In this document: in pieces, positions 1-7,324 of the stretch
How positions within the stretch are numbered: position 1 is the stretch's first letter
How the letters are laid out: the number at the start of each line of letters is the position of its first letter
Assembly (NCBI GenBank): GCA_947627085.1
Contig: CANQUO010000106.1
Coordinates: forward strand, 1-7,348
Reading direction: 5' to 3'
DNA: 7,348 nucleotides
DNA from: an uncultured Oscillospiraceae bacterium
GTDB lineage: Bacteria; Bacillota; Clostridia; Oscillospirales; Oscillospiraceae
Made by a program: the position numbers and the translations under genes
The notes under the pieces: model-generated
What the model saw: only the letters and a program-made list of their open reading frames with translations
Told to the model about the DNA's origin: nothing
The model's database searches: none

Positions 1-1278
1 CACGTCCCCGGCCCCGAAGCAGGGCCCGCAGAAGCAGGGCTTGAACACTGCCCCCATGGCCGTGAGGCGCCGCGTCACACCGTTGTCCATGAGCTCCATG
101 GCCACGGGCAGGCTTGGCGGGTAGACCGTGAGGCCGAAGTACCCCGCGCCGATGTCGCCGGAGGATAGGATAGCGGCGGCCTCGGCTATGTTGTCGTACA
201 TACCGCCGGAGCACCCGGCGATGACGCCTTGATCCACATGGAGCTTGCCGTCCTTCACCTTGCTGAGAAGGTCCAGCTTCACCTTGCCCTTGAATTTCCC
301 CTCGGCGGACTTCTCCGTCTCGCGGAGTATGTCGGTGAGATTGTCCTTCAGCTCCCGGATGGTGTAGGCCTCGCTGGGGTGGAAGGGCAGGGCGATCATG
401 GGCTCCACAGTGGACAGGTCAATCTCCACGCAGGCGTCGTAGTAAGCGCCCTCACCGGGTTCGAGCTTCTTGTAGTCCTCGGGTCTACCGTGGACGCGGT
501 AATATTCCTCCACCTTATCGTCCGTCTGCCAGATGGAGCTTAAGCACGCGGTCTCGGTGGTCATAACGTCGATGCCGATGCGAAAATCCATGGGGAGATT
601 GGCAAGGCCGGGGCCGGCGAACTCAAGGACGGAGTTTAATACGAAGTTATTTTTATATGTGGCGCCGCACAGCGCTATGGCCACGTCCTGGGGCCCCACG
701 CCACGGCGCGGCTTTCCGGTGAGGTACACCAGCACCGTCCTGGGGTAAGCCACGTCGTAGGTGGCCTCCAAAAGCTGCTTTACTATCTCCGGGCCGCCCT
801 CGCCCACGCCCATGGTGCCCAGAGCCCCGTAGCGGGTGTGGCTGTCGGAGCCTAAGATCATCCTGCCGCACCCGGCCAGCTCCTCCCGGGCGTACTGATG
901 TATGACGGCGAAGGAGGGGGGCACGAATATGCCGCCGTATTTCCTTGCCGCCGAGAGCCCGAAGGCGTGGTCGTCGGCGTTTATTGTCCCGCCCACGGCG
1001 CACAGGCTGTTGTGACAGTTGGTCATGACGTAGGGCACCGGGAAGCGCTCGAGGCCGCTCCCCTTGGCCGTCTGGATTATGCCCACGTAGGTTATGTCGT
1101 GGGATATGAGGCTGTCAAAGGAGATGCGCAGATTCTTCCCGTCCGTCCCCCTGTCGTGCCGTGATAAAATGGAGTAGGCGATGGTCCTTTTCCGCCCCTC
1201 CTGAGGGGAGAGCCCACGCGGGTCCTCCGTGGGAGCCCCGCCGTAATACCAGGTCCCCCTGTCTTTTAGAGAGATCAT
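1..1278 (-). CDS. Aconitase/homoaconitase-family hydratase, 3' part beyond the window
   Basis: This is a member of the [4Fe-4S] aconitase superfamily; the likely reaction is reversible citrate-isocitrate dehydration/hydration in the cytoplasm. The frame is open for 426 codons from the ATG at 1278 to the left edge, with no stop, so the gene is partial. A GAGGTGG ribosome binding site lies at 1283-1289. Visible motifs are TNCHNS (residues 86-91), GSDSHTRYG (143-151, with the family Asp-Ser-His at 145-147), AGCSGG (around Cys356) and CFCGPCFG (415-422). Cys356, Cys417 and Cys420 match the spacing of the three cluster-binding cysteines of aconitase. The surrounding residues differ from textbook aconitase (GCSGG where SCTNS is usual), so it belongs to a divergent branch often labelled only 'hydratase'. 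The C-terminal swivel domain should lie outside the window. The divergent citrate synthase supports an aconitase role. Homoaconitase or another hydro-lyase specificity cannot be excluded. Confidence 0.88.
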   Translation of the reverse strand, partial: MISLKDRGTWYYGGAPTEDPRGLSPQEGRKRTIAYSILSRHDRGTDGKNLRISFDSLISHDITYVGIIQTAKGSGLERFPVPYVMTNCHNSLCAVGGTINADDHAFGLSAARKYGGIFVPPSFAVIHQYAREELAGCGRMILGSDSHTRYGALGTMGVGEGGPEIVKQLLEATYDVAYPRTVLVYLTGKPRRGVGPQDVAIALCGATYKNNFVLNSVLEFAGPGLANLPMDFRIGIDVMTTETACLSSIWQTDDKVEEYYRVHGRPEDYKKLEPGEGAYYDACVEIDLSTVEPMIALPFHPSEAYTIRELKDNLTDILRETEKSAEGKFKGKVKLDLLSKVKDGKLHVDQGVIAGCSGGMYDNIAEAAAILSSGDIGAGYFGLTVYPPSLPVAMELMDNGVTRRLTAMGAVFKPCFCGPCFGAGDV

Positions 1279-1316
1279 CTTTCCACCTCGCGAAATTTAA
1301 AAATTTATTTATATAA

Positions 1317-1345
1317 AGTATACCAGCTTTCACGGCGGGTTTCAA
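1317..1345 (-). promoter_or_regulatory. Promoter of the aconitase-family hydratase
   Basis: Read on the minus strand, TTGAAA (1345-1340) is followed after 17 bp by TATACT (1322-1317). The bases TGG directly before TATACT make an extended -10 element. The expected start of transcription is near 1310, leaving a short, very AT-rich leader of about 30 nt before the ribosome binding site and the ATG at 1278. Confidence 0.75.
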
Positions 1346-1430
1346 TACCCCCCTCTTTGGTTGTTTGCATAAAAGTTACATGTGCTTTGCGCGCCACTTT
1401 TGGTCAAAGATGAATTTTTGCGTATAGAAC

Positions 1431-1459
1431 TTGCATTTTCGGCCGCTCAAGCTTATAAT
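1431..1459 (+). promoter_or_regulatory. Promoter of citrate synthase
   Basis: TTGCAT (1431-1436), a 17-bp spacer and a perfect TATAAT (1454-1459) form a good vegetative sigma-A type promoter. Transcription should begin near 1466, giving a leader of about 56 nt to the proposed TTG start at 1522. This placement argues against the in-frame ATG at 1465 as the start, because that codon would sit at or before the 5' end of the mRNA. Confidence 0.75.
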
Positions 1460-1508
1460 AAATCGTGTATACAAGGGACATTTTCCCCGCCGACCTTCGG
1501 AAAATGAA

Positions 1509-1516
1509 AGAAGGAA
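1509..1516 (+). promoter_or_regulatory. Ribosome binding site fixing a TTG start
   Basis: AGAAGGAA (core AAGGA at 1511-1515) stands six bases before the TTG at 1522. Neither of the in-frame ATG codons at 1465 and 1504 has a purine-rich Shine-Dalgarno sequence in front of it. The site therefore favours the TTG as the citrate synthase start. Confidence 0.65.
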
Positions 1517-1521
1517 TCGAA

Positions 1522-2883
1522 TTGAATTCAAATTTGACAGCCTCCGGGGAGTACGCCGCCCTTATAACCGACGTGCTCAAGAGGGAATACAGCATACCGG
1601 CCTCCGCCTACGACGATTCGGTGAAGCGGGGACTGCGCAACGCCGACGGCTCCGGCGTGGTGGCCGGGGTCTCAAAGATAGGCTCCGTCCGGGGCTACTA
1701 CATCGAGGACGGCCAGCGTGTGCCCCACGAGGGCAAGCTTTTTTACCGCGGCTACGACGTGGAGGACATCGTCAACGCCCACCGCAAGGCCGACACCTTC
1801 GGCTATGAGGAGGTGGCCTACCTTCTGCTGTGCGGCACACTGCCCACAAAGGAGCAGGAGGAGCGCTTTGTCAGCATCCTCTCCGCCGCCAAGGCGTTGC
1901 CTGATGGGTTTTTCGAAAACGAGCTCATGAAGCGCCCCAGCCGAAACATAATGAACGCGTTGGGCAGGGCGGTGCTGAGCCTTTACGCCTATGACGACAA
2001 CCCCGACGACACCTCCGTCGGCAACGTCCTTCGCCAGTCCATAGAGCTCATCGCCCGTATGCCCACCATCGTGGCCCAGACCTACGCCATGAAGCGCCAC
2101 TACTACGACGGCGCGTCGCTCTACATACATAACCCCAAGACCGAGCTTACGCTGGCGGAGAACTTCCTGCGCCTTGCCCGCCGCGACAAGAGCTACACTG
2201 ATAAAGAGGCCAAGCTCTTAGACCAGCTGATGATGCTCCACGCCGAGCACTCCGGCGGTAATAACTCCACCTTCACCTGCCGGGTGGTCACCAGCACCGG
2301 CGCGGACACCTACGGCGCCATAGCCTCGGCCATAAGCTCATTGAAGGGCCCCCTCCACGGCGGCGCCAACGAGGCCGTTATGGCCATGATAGGCAACATC
2401 CTTGACAACGTGAAGGACCCGAAGGACGACGAGGAGGTGGGGGCATACCTCGATAAGATTCTTGACGGCCAGGCCAACGACCGCTCCGGCAAGATATACG
2501 GTTTGGGCCACGCGGTCTACACTGTCTCCGACCCCCGGGCCGCCATTTTGAAGGAGCGCATATCTGAGATGGCTGCTGACCGCGGCTACTCCGAGGAGTA
2601 CCTTATCGCCGAGAAGGTGGAGAGGCTTGGCATACCGAAGCTTATGGCCCGGAAGAACATGTCCATGCCCATCCCGGCCAACGTGGACCTCTACTCCGGC
2701 ATCGTATATAAGATGCTGGGCATCCCCCAGGACCTCTACACGCCCCTTTTCGTGGTCTCCCGCATCTCCGGCTGGTGCGCCCACCGCATCGAGGAGCTCA
2801 TAACCTCCGGCCGCATCATGCGCCCCGCCTACCGCTCCGCCGCCAAGTGGCAAAAATACGTGCCAATGGAAGAGCGGAAATAA
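1522..2883 (+). CDS. gltA: Citrate synthase
   Basis: Condenses acetyl-CoA with oxaloacetate to give citrate, the entry step of the oxidative TCA branch, in the cytoplasm. From the TTG start the protein is 453 aa, close to the usual length of clostridial type enzymes. Family motifs are in order: LHAEHSGGNNST with His243, GPLHGGANEA with catalytic His279, GLGHAVY with His330, and NVDLYSG with catalytic Asp389, matching the His-His-Asp catalytic set of citrate synthases. The start was chosen from the AAGGA site six bases upstream and the promoter ending at 1459; starting at ATG 1504 would add six residues. The gene is monocistronic: its own promoter lies upstream and a strong hairpin follows 41 bp after the TAA. 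It is divergent from an aconitase-family gene, which supports a citrate role. 2-methylcitrate synthase activity is possible in this family and cannot be ruled out. Confidence 0.95.
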   Translation: MNSNLTASGEYAALITDVLKREYSIPASAYDDSVKRGLRNADGSGVVAGVSKIGSVRGYYIEDGQRVPHEGKLFYRGYDVEDIVNAHRKADTFGYEEVAYLLLCGTLPTKEQEERFVSILSAAKALPDGFFENELMKRPSRNIMNALGRAVLSLYAYDDNPDDTSVGNVLRQSIELIARMPTIVAQTYAMKRHYYDGASLYIHNPKTELTLAENFLRLARRDKSYTDKEAKLLDQLMMLHAEHSGGNNSTFTCRVVTSTGADTYGAIASAISSLKGPLHGGANEAVMAMIGNILDNVKDPKDDEEVGAYLDKILDGQANDRSGKIYGLGHAVYTVSDPRAAILKERISEMAADRGYSEEYLIAEKVERLGIPKLMARKNMSMPIPANVDLYSGIVYKMLGIPQDLYTPLFVVSRISGWCAHRIEELITSGRIMRPAYRSAAKWQKYVPMEERK

Positions 2884-2924
2884 ACCTGACGAAATTGATG
2901 GAAAAGGCAGAGCCCCAAAAGCAT

Positions 2925-2957
2925 AAAAGCCCTCCCCGAAAAAACGGGAGGGCTTTT
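2925..2957. terminator. Bidirectional rho-independent terminator
   Basis: A perfect 12-bp stem (AAAAGCCCTCCC at 2925-2936 with GGGAGGGCTTTT at 2946-2957) closes a 9-nt A-rich loop. Because the outer stem is A4/T4, a U-run follows the GC stem on both strands. On the minus strand it continues as TTTTATGCTTTT, the better tail. It lies between the convergent citrate synthase (stop 2883) and the flavoprotein operon (stop 2986) and probably ends both transcripts. Confidence 0.88.
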
Positions 2958-2985
2958 GCGTTGCGGAGAGGATAGGGGAGGACTG

Positions 2986-4551
2986 CTATTTCATTGTCTC
3001 TATCACCGCCTCGGCGGTCATCATGCCATCGACGGCGGCGGAGGTTATGCCGCCGGCGTAGCCGGCGCCCTCGCCGCAGGGCCAGAGGCCGGCGATAGAC
3101 GATTGGCGGCCGGCGCCTCTCGGTATACGCACCGGGGAGCTGGAACGGCTCTCCACGGCGGTGAGCACCGCGCCGCGTGAGGCAAACCCCGGCATCCGGC
3201 GGTCAAACTCCGGGAGGGCAAGTCTCAGAGTTTCGGTTATTTTCTCCGGCAAAAAGGCGCCGAGATCAGTATATTTGACTCCCGGGCGGTAGGTGGGCGT
3301 GACCGTGGGCTCGGCTTTTTGCCCAAGAAATTCCCCAACCGTCTGGGCCGGGGCGAAATAGCCGCCGCCCCCGGCCTCAAAGGCAAGTCTTTCAAGCTCC
3401 CTTTGCCATCTCATGCCGCCGAGAGCCCCGGGGTAGGGGAAGTCGGAGGGCTCCAGGCCCACGAGCAGCGCGGAATTGGCGTTCTCGCCGCCACGGCCTG
3501 AATAGCTCATGCCGTTTGTGCACAGCCTGTCCGGCTCCGAGGCCGCGGCCACCACGTACCCGCCCGGGCACATGCAAAAGGTGTAGGCCGAACCCACCCT
3601 TGTGTGGACGGCCAGCTTGTAGTCAGCCGGGCCCAGGGCACGGAGCCCCGCGAAGGGGCCGTACTGTATGGCGTCGATGTCCCGCTGAAGGTGCTCGATC
3701 CTGGCCCCCATGGCGAAGGGCTTGGGCTCCATGGGGACGCCGGCTTTCTCAAGCATTTCGAGGGTGTCCCGGGCGCTGTGGCCGATGGCCAGTATGAGGT
3801 CACGGCAGGGAAGATCGTACTGACCGTTTACCGTCACGGCGCGTATCCGGCCGCCCCGGGTCCTGATGCCCGTGAGCTGAGAACAAAAGCGTATGTCGGC
3901 GCCAAGGGAAATTATATGCTCCCGAAGCGCCCTGACCACAAGCCTCAGCCGGTCCGTGCCCACGTGGGGCTTGGCCTCAAATGTCACGTTTTCCCGGGCC
4001 CCGAAGCGGGCGAAGGTGTGGAGGACATATTGGATTCTGGGATTTTTTATGCCGGTATTCAGCTTCCCGTCGGAAAAAGCCCCGGCTCCGCCCTCGCCGA
4101 ACTGGACGTTGGCGTTTGCGTTGAGCGCCCCGCCGCTCCAGAAGGTCTCCACGGCCCTGGCCCGGGTGTCCACGTCCGGGCCGCGCTCCAAAACTATGGG
4201 ACGCAGGCCCGCCTCACTGAGGACAAGGGCCGCGAACATCCCGGCGGGGCCGAAGCCCGCGACGACCGGGGGAGTCTCCGGCGTTTTTTCCGGCCGGGGA
4301 GGGATATATTCGTATTCCTCCGCCCGGGAAACGTTGGCGCTATGGGGAATTTTAGGCAAGCTTTTCTCATCCACGTCGACGGTGTATATTATCCGAATAT
4401 CGTTTTTCCTCCGAGCGTCCACGGACCGGCGGCGTATTTTCAGCTCCCCCAGCGCGCCATTGGACACATGTAAAATCCCTGACACAACCCGACGGAGGCT
4501 GTCCTCCCCGTCCTCCCGGGCCGGGAGGGAAATATCACGAAGCCTTATCAT
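2986..4551 (-). CDS. FAD-dependent dehydrogenase-like flavoprotein (COG2509 type)
   Basis: This 521-aa protein is a predicted soluble flavoprotein of the NAD(P)/FAD-dependent oxidoreductase superfamily. Residues 1-70 form a small separate N-terminal domain. A Rossmann dinucleotide-binding motif GFGPAG is at 99-104, with the ribose-binding Glu of VLERG at 122. The family-typical stretch GEGGAGAFSDGKLNTG lies at 152-167, GHSARDT at 257-263, CMCPGG at 326-331, and the closing FAD motif GLWPCGEGAGYAGGI at 488-502. No signal peptide or membrane segment is evident. It is the last gene of the operon: its ATG overlaps the stop of the preceding flavoprotein gene as ATGA (4548-4551), so translation is probably coupled, with only a weak GGTG upstream. 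Transcription should end at the hairpin 2925-2957. The substrate is not known for this family, and the sequence does not reveal it. Confidence 0.9.
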   Translation of the reverse strand: MIRLRDISLPAREDGEDSLRRVVSGILHVSNGALGELKIRRRSVDARRKNDIRIIYTVDVDEKSLPKIPHSANVSRAEEYEYIPPRPEKTPETPPVVAGFGPAGMFAALVLSEAGLRPIVLERGPDVDTRARAVETFWSGGALNANANVQFGEGGAGAFSDGKLNTGIKNPRIQYVLHTFARFGARENVTFEAKPHVGTDRLRLVVRALREHIISLGADIRFCSQLTGIRTRGGRIRAVTVNGQYDLPCRDLILAIGHSARDTLEMLEKAGVPMEPKPFAMGARIEHLQRDIDAIQYGPFAGLRALGPADYKLAVHTRVGSAYTFCMCPGGYVVAAASEPDRLCTNGMSYSGRGGENANSALLVGLEPSDFPYPGALGGMRWQRELERLAFEAGGGGYFAPAQTVGEFLGQKAEPTVTPTYRPGVKYTDLGAFLPEKITETLRLALPEFDRRMPGFASRGAVLTAVESRSSSPVRIPRGAGRQSSIAGLWPCGEGAGYAGGITSAAVDGMMTAEAVIETMK

Positions 4552-5747
4552 GGTTTTTCACCAAGCATCCCGGCAAGACGGCCGCTGGACCAGGCCCACT
4601 GGAGGTTATACCCCCCGCAGTCCCCGTCCACGTCCAGCGCCTCGCCGCAGATGTAAAGACCCCTGACAAGGCGGCTCTCCATGGTCTCCGGGTCCACCTC
4701 GCCTGTCTTTATGCCCCCGGCGGTGACCTGAGCGCCGTCCATGCCCATATTGCCCAATACCCGTATTTCCGTGCGCTTCACCGCCCCGGCAACTCTCTCA
4801 AGGTCGTATTCCGTAAGCTTCGCCACCGGAAGGGCCAGGGGGTAGCCAAGGCGCGTGACGACGGTCCGACCTATCTTGTTGTGCACCGTGCCGGTGAGGA
4901 GGTTTTCAGCGGTGAGGGCGCTATGGAGCCGGGGACGCAATATATCGGTCAATTCTCCGGTTGACAAGGAACGCGCAAGGTCAAGCCGCGCCACGCACAC
5001 ACCGGCGGTGACGGCGGCCCGTGAGACCTCAAAGACGGCGGGGCCGGAGATGCCGTAGTCGGTGAACTGTATCTCCCCCTCGCTCACCGCTATGACCTGC
5101 CCGCGGCTCAGTATCTCCACCCGCCCGTCGGCCCGGATGCCCTTCAAGGGCCGGGTGAAGGCGTTTTCCGTGCGGAGCTGTACGAGAGAGGGGTAGAGGG
5201 CCGTTTTAGTGTGCCCGAGGCGGGAAAGGAGCGTATAGCCCGCCTCGCTCCCGCCTGCCCTCGTCCCGGCGGCCCCGCCGGCGGCCACTATGACCTTGTG
5301 GGCAAAGAGCTTCTCGCTGTCGGACATCACACGAAAGCCGCCGTTTTCCGGGCGTATCTCGTGGGCGAAAAACTCACAGCGAAGCTTGACGCCCAGATCG
5401 GCCGCCCGGAGCCTCAGCACGTCCACCACGCTCCCGGCCTGGTCGGAGAGAGGATAGACCCGCCCCGAGGGCTCCGCCACGGTCACAAGGCCCATGGAGC
5501 GGAAAAAGGACAGAGTTTTCTCCACGCCAAAGGCCGTCAATGCCGGGCGGACAAACTCCGGGTCCTCCCCGTGGTAGTGGGCAATGTCCATATTCATATT
5601 TGTAAGGTTGCACCGCCCGTTGCCGGTGACCGCCAGCTTGCGCCCGACTCTCGGCCAGCGCTCCAGCACCGTCACCTCGTTGCGCTCCGCCGCCGTGATG
5701 GCGGCCATGAGCCCCGCGGCCCCGCCGCCTATAACGATGACCTTCAT
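4548..5747 (-). CDS. BaiN/HI0933-family NAD(P)/FAD-dependent oxidoreductase
   Basis: This 399-aa flavoprotein of the HI0933/BaiN family has near full family length (about 400 aa). The N-terminal FAD Rossmann motif GGGAAG is at residues 7-12 with Glu29 in VLER, followed by the signature GRKLAVTGNGRCNLTN (35-50). Further family motifs are LYPSLVQL (184-191), EIQFTDYGISGP (225-236), AQVTAGGI (339-346) and GLYICGEALDVDGDCGGYNL (363-382). The ATG at 5747 was chosen because it has a GGGAG site (5757-5761) and puts the Rossmann strand at the very N-terminus. An upstream GTG at 5777, overlapping the preceding stop as GTGA, would add ten charged residues. It is the second gene of the operon and its stop overlaps the next start. 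BaiN itself was reported in bile acid dehydroxylation, but the family is widespread and the name does not imply that activity here. The substrate is unknown. Confidence 0.92.
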   Translation of the reverse strand: MKVIVIGGGAAGLMAAITAAERNEVTVLERWPRVGRKLAVTGNGRCNLTNMNMDIAHYHGEDPEFVRPALTAFGVEKTLSFFRSMGLVTVAEPSGRVYPLSDQAGSVVDVLRLRAADLGVKLRCEFFAHEIRPENGGFRVMSDSEKLFAHKVIVAAGGAAGTRAGGSEAGYTLLSRLGHTKTALYPSLVQLRTENAFTRPLKGIRADGRVEILSRGQVIAVSEGEIQFTDYGISGPAVFEVSRAAVTAGVCVARLDLARSLSTGELTDILRPRLHSALTAENLLTGTVHNKIGRTVVTRLGYPLALPVAKLTEYDLERVAGAVKRTEIRVLGNMGMDGAQVTAGGIKTGEVDPETMESRLVRGLYICGEALDVDGDCGGYNLQWAWSSGRLAGMLGEKP

Positions 5748-5754
5748 TTTATCA

Positions 5755-5761
5755 CTCTCCC
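5755..5761 (-). promoter_or_regulatory. Ribosome binding site fixing the BaiN-family start
   Basis: On the minus strand GGGAGAG (5761-5755) lies seven bases before the ATG at 5747. It falls inside the alternative GTG-started extension (5777), which makes the ATG the preferred start and leaves a 26-bp gap after the glycosyltransferase stop. Confidence 0.6.
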
Positions 5762-5773
5762 GCCGGATAAAAA

Positions 5774-7051
5774 TCACTTCCGCGCCGTGGCCTCAAGCTC
5801 GCCGATGGCTATGTCCTGGTCGTGGCGGATGGGCTTCCACCGCACCCGCATGAAGAGAGACGCCAACGCGATAAAGGGCCCGATGAGGTCAAAAAAGGGC
5901 CACAGAAGCGCATAAAATATGAGCTTTCCCGTGGAGCACCTTATGTGGGGCCGCTCGCGGAGGGCCAAAATGAGCCCCAGCGCCGCCAAGGATAACCAGG
6001 AGCTCCCCAGCCCCGTCAAAAGTCCCGGTATGGCCGCCGGTATGTCGGTAAGTATGAACCGGGAAAGCCCCGAGGCCATGATTCCGGTGACCGCGAATAC
6101 CGCCACGGATATAACGGAGCCTATAACCGACAGTATGGCGTTTGGCAGTATGTAAAAGAACATGTCGTAGCAGGAAAACTTCCGCTCCGGGCACCGGAAT
6201 ATGCCGGCGATGAGCTTTGGGAAGATGAGAAAGAAGCAGGAAAGCCGGCCCTTGACCCACCGGAGCCGCTGCCTGAGCATCACGGGGACGGTGTAGGGCT
6301 GTTCGTCAAAAAATTCCGCCGACTCGCAGTACTGGACCTTCCGCCCGGCGGCGATTTGAGTGAGGCAGAACTGGGTGTCCTCGGTGAGGCATGTCCAGTG
6401 CCAGCCGTCCTTTAAAATGCTTGAGGCCACGGCGTAGCCCGTCCCGGCAATGTGGGTGCTCAGACCAAAAAAGTTGCGGGGCCGGTGCAGATACATGGTG
6501 CTCTGATAGAAGTGGAACCCGTAAGCGGCGGAAATGAAGTTGGTGTCGAAATTTTTCGTGTTCCGGTAGCCCACGGCGATATCGCCGCACTGGTCAAAGG
6601 CCTTGTTTATCTCGGTTATGAAGTTTTTCGCAAGCAGGTTGTCCGCGTCGAAAAAGAGATACGCGTCCACGCTCTCGATGCCGTAGTCCCTGTCAATCTG
6701 CTCGAAAAGATACTCCAGCGCCCAGCCCTTCCGTGCCTTCTCCGGCTCGTGCCGCTCGTAGACCGTGGCGCCCTTCTCCCGGCATATTTTCGCCGTGCCG
6801 TCGGAGCAGTTGTCCGCCACCACAAAGACCCGCAAAAGCGACTGGTCGTAGTCCTGAAGCTTAATGCTGTCCAAAAGATGCCCGACGACCTTCTCCTCGT
6901 TCCGAGCGGAGATCACTATGGCGTAGGTGTGCCTCCTCCGGGCCTCCGGCAACGGCTTCGGCCTTGTAAAAAATCCCACCACGGCATACACCACGTGGTA
7001 GAAGTTGAGTACGGCGTAGACAAGCGCCACATATTTTATCGCTGTGCCCAT
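5774..7051 (-). CDS. Membrane-bound family 2 glycosyltransferase
   Basis: A 425-aa GT-A fold glycosyltransferase of the GT2 family, related to processive beta-glycan synthases (cellulose, hyaluronan and poly-N-acetylglucosamine synthase type). An N-terminal hydrophobic segment (about 4-28) precedes the cytosolic catalytic domain. Visible catalytic elements are VVADNCSDGT with Asp80, the metal/nucleotide-binding DADN at 135-138, TEDTQF with the presumed general base Asp225, and QRLRW at 261-265, the QxxRW motif. Hydrophobic stretches at about 299-325, 338-364 and 376-401 are probable membrane helices. It should transfer sugar from a nucleotide donor on the inner membrane face, but neither sugar nor acceptor can be told. 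The ATG at 7051 has AAAGGAG (7058-7064) six bases upstream and a strong promoter. It is the first gene of an operon with two flavoproteins. No partner export or PilZ domain is visible in the window. Confidence 0.9.
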   Translation of the reverse strand: MGTAIKYVALVYAVLNFYHVVYAVVGFFTRPKPLPEARRRHTYAIVISARNEEKVVGHLLDSIKLQDYDQSLLRVFVVADNCSDGTAKICREKGATVYERHEPEKARKGWALEYLFEQIDRDYGIESVDAYLFFDADNLLAKNFITEINKAFDQCGDIAVGYRNTKNFDTNFISAAYGFHFYQSTMYLHRPRNFFGLSTHIAGTGYAVASSILKDGWHWTCLTEDTQFCLTQIAAGRKVQYCESAEFFDEQPYTVPVMLRQRLRWVKGRLSCFFLIFPKLIAGIFRCPERKFSCYDMFFYILPNAILSVIGSVISVAVFAVTGIMASGLSRFILTDIPAAIPGLLTGLGSSWLSLAALGLILALRERPHIRCSTGKLIFYALLWPFFDLIGPFIALASLFMRVRWKPIRHDQDIAIGELEATARK

Positions 7052-7080
7052 TGGCGTCTCCTTTTGGGGTATGATGTGAG

Positions 7081-7109
7081 ATTATAGCACAGGGGGAGGG
7101 GCGTGTCAA
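7081..7109 (-). promoter_or_regulatory. Consensus sigma-A promoter of the glycosyltransferase-flavoprotein operon
   Basis: Read on the minus strand, TTGACA (7109-7104), a 17-bp spacer and TATAAT (7086-7081) match the vegetative consensus at all twelve positions. Transcription should start near 7074, leaving a leader of about 23 nt with the AAAGGAG site at 7058-7064. No operator-like dyad is evident over the promoter, so strong constitutive expression of the three-gene operon is likely. Confidence 0.88.
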
Positions 7110-7162
7110 ACGGGGTTTGAAGGGCCTGCCGCTCATACGCCGCTCAGGCTTTTTATCGGTTG

Positions 7163-7178
7163 CCGTCCGAAGGGACGG
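7163..7178. other. Short hairpin in the intergenic region
   Basis: CCGTCC (7163-7168) pairs with GGACGG (7173-7178) around a GAAG loop. There is no T-run on either side that would make it an intrinsic terminator. It lies in a stretch (7110-7348) where I see no convincing gene, and may belong to the repeat-rich element to its right. Confidence 0.45.
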
Positions 7179-7193
7179 AGGGTTCTACTTTCT

Positions 7194-7215
7194 CCCTTTT
7201 GTTGGCACAAAAGGG
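7194..7215. other. 9-bp stem hairpin next to the inverted repeat
   Basis: CCCTTTTGT (7194-7202) and ACAAAAGGG (7207-7215) form a perfect 9-bp stem with a TGGC loop. It ends 5 bp before the left arm of the 24-bp inverted repeat. Neither strand shows a terminal U-run, so a terminator role is doubtful. It may be part of the same dispersed element. Confidence 0.5.
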
Positions 7216-7220
7216 GTGTA

Positions 7221-7244
7221 GGGGCCGATGCCCACATCGGCCCG
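7221..7244 (+). repeat. Left arm of 24-bp inverted repeat (REP/MITE-like)
   Basis: This 24-bp arm is the exact reverse complement of 7325-7348. It is also a hairpin by itself: GGGCCGATG (7222-7230), loop CCCA, CATCGGCCC (7235-7243). An imperfection-free palindromic arm in extragenic DNA fits REP/BIME-type or small non-autonomous mobile elements. Copy number elsewhere in the genome cannot be seen from here. Confidence 0.8.
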
Positions 7245-7324
7245 ACGCACCAATTTGACACCAAGGCCAAAATCTACGCGTAAAATGATGGCGCATTACA
7301 ACGGACTGACGCGATATCGGAACG

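Noticed and set aside
3604..4473. Long open frame of 289 codons on the plus strand, and the similar ones at 3893-4666 and 5211-5915
   Set aside because: These lie antisense to well-supported flavoprotein genes, have no recognisable motifs or good ribosome binding sites, and are expected in GC-rich coding DNA where the opposite strand has few stops.
5748..5777. GTG at 5777 as start of the BaiN-family gene, overlapping the glycosyltransferase stop as GTGA
   Set aside because: The extension adds ten charged residues before the Rossmann strand and contains the ribosome binding site that serves the ATG at 5747.
7124..7155. GCCTG...CAGGC followed by TTTTT, a possible plus-strand terminator, with an 8-bp direct repeat GCCGCTCA at 7128-7135 and 7139-7146
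   Set aside because: The stem is only 5 bp with a 16-nt loop, and no plus-strand gene lies upstream that would need it. The short direct repeat is within chance expectation.
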